The notes under the pieces are model-generated. The model did not search any database, was not told the origin of the DNA, and was given only the letters and a program-made list of their open reading frames with translations. Made by a program: the position numbers and the translations under genes. From positions 1-36,617 of the forward strand of contig JAPUJS010000024.1 of NCBI GenBank assembly GCA_027296045.1: a stretch of 36,617 bases of DNA, in the 5' to 3' direction. Below are positions 36,202-36,617 of this stretch, in pieces; position 1 is the stretch's first letter; each line of letters opens with the position of its first letter. This DNA is from a bacterium (lineage in GTDB: Bacteria; Latescibacterota; UBA2968).

Positions 36202-36617
36202 GTGGGTGACATTATAGACTGGCCGGAATTTCTTTCGAAACTAAGCGCCGCTGGGAACGCGGCCCAACCGAGCCCTGGTAAGAGGATATGGGAACTGCTT
36301 CCTCAGGACATCCAGTCTACGGTCGAGGGCTCAGTGGGTAGTAGCAGCCTTGAAGGGGAATATAAATTCAATATTATCAAAGCATTGAACGAAAATATCT
36401 TGGACAGTTCCGATTTCTATCAAGAGGGATATTTTTCAAGTATTGCGCTTCCTGAGGCAGTCCAGAGGTTGTTGAGTAACCAGGCAAACCTGTCATCCAG
36501 CGATGCCCAAAGACTCAACCGCCTTTTGATAGAATCAGCTTACCCACACGAAATAGAGAAGAGCCAATTAAAAGATACTAAAAATCACAGATTATTGGCC
36601 AACTCTTTGAAGAGCAT
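36202..36617 (+). CDS. Unidentified reading frame open to the right edge (partial)
   Basis: Frame from GTG 36202: VGDIIDWPEFLSKLSAAGNAAQPSPGKRIWELLPQDIQSTVEGSVGSSSLEGEYKFNIIKALNENILDSSDFYQEGYFSSIALPEAVQRLLSNQANLSSSDAQRLNRLLIESAYPHEIEKSQLKDTKNHRLLANSLKS; also open upstream to TTG 36103. Missing from the ORF track because no stop lies in the window. Confidence 0.5.
   Translation, partial: MGDIIDWPEFLSKLSAAGNAAQPSPGKRIWELLPQDIQSTVEGSVGSSSLEGEYKFNIIKALNENILDSSDFYQEGYFSSIALPEAVQRLLSNQANLSSSDAQRLNRLLIESAYPHEIEKSQLKDTKNHRLLANSLKS

Noticed and set aside
1-36617. tRNA, rRNA, transposase or CRISPR-Cas genes
   Set aside because: None recognised by eye; a tRNAscan/Infernal run would be needed to exclude small RNA genes fully.

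Overview
The window is mostly ordinary bacterial chromosome and looks like an FCB-type/Latescibacteria-like lineage; the lineage is inferred from gene content only (PorV/PorQ-type protein, TolB/BamA-like fusion, OPT-type transporter). Recognisable genes in order: a sigma-54 AAA+ activator running off the left edge (-); sucD and rpiA (-); an HTH-like + metallo-beta-lactamase hydrolase (+); a 1086-aa gluzincin/TolB-propeller/beta-barrel fusion (+); a small zinc-ribbon membrane protein and a TPR protein (+); a minus-strand run of L,D-transpeptidase, transpeptidase-like protein, PorV/PorQ-like protein, era and a flippase-like membrane protein; lipoproteins and a second zinc-ribbon membrane protein (-); a 1613-aa M28/PA + FtsX permease fusion (+); an OPT-like transporter; an exported RGG-rich protein; a metallophosphoesterase; a YyaL/DUF255 protein; an exported DUF151 nuclease (-); and a plus-strand housekeeping run yicC-gmk-rpoZ-coaBC-udg-dnaB-radA-kptA-dacZ-like-trkA'. 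The most interesting points are: (i) kptA (RNA 2'-phosphotransferase) between radA and a DacZ-type diadenylate cyclase, followed by a TrkA NAD-binding domain that is cut short; (ii) the sequence break after the truncated trkA, marked by a perfect 15-bp inverted repeat and an unidentified reading frame that runs off the window; (iii) the M28-like/FtsX fusion whose peptidase metal ligands look substituted; (iv) the metalloprotease-propeller-barrel fusion; (v) a structured attenuator-like element at about 14.02-14.12 kb. All calls come from reading the sequence and supplied translations; no database search was run.
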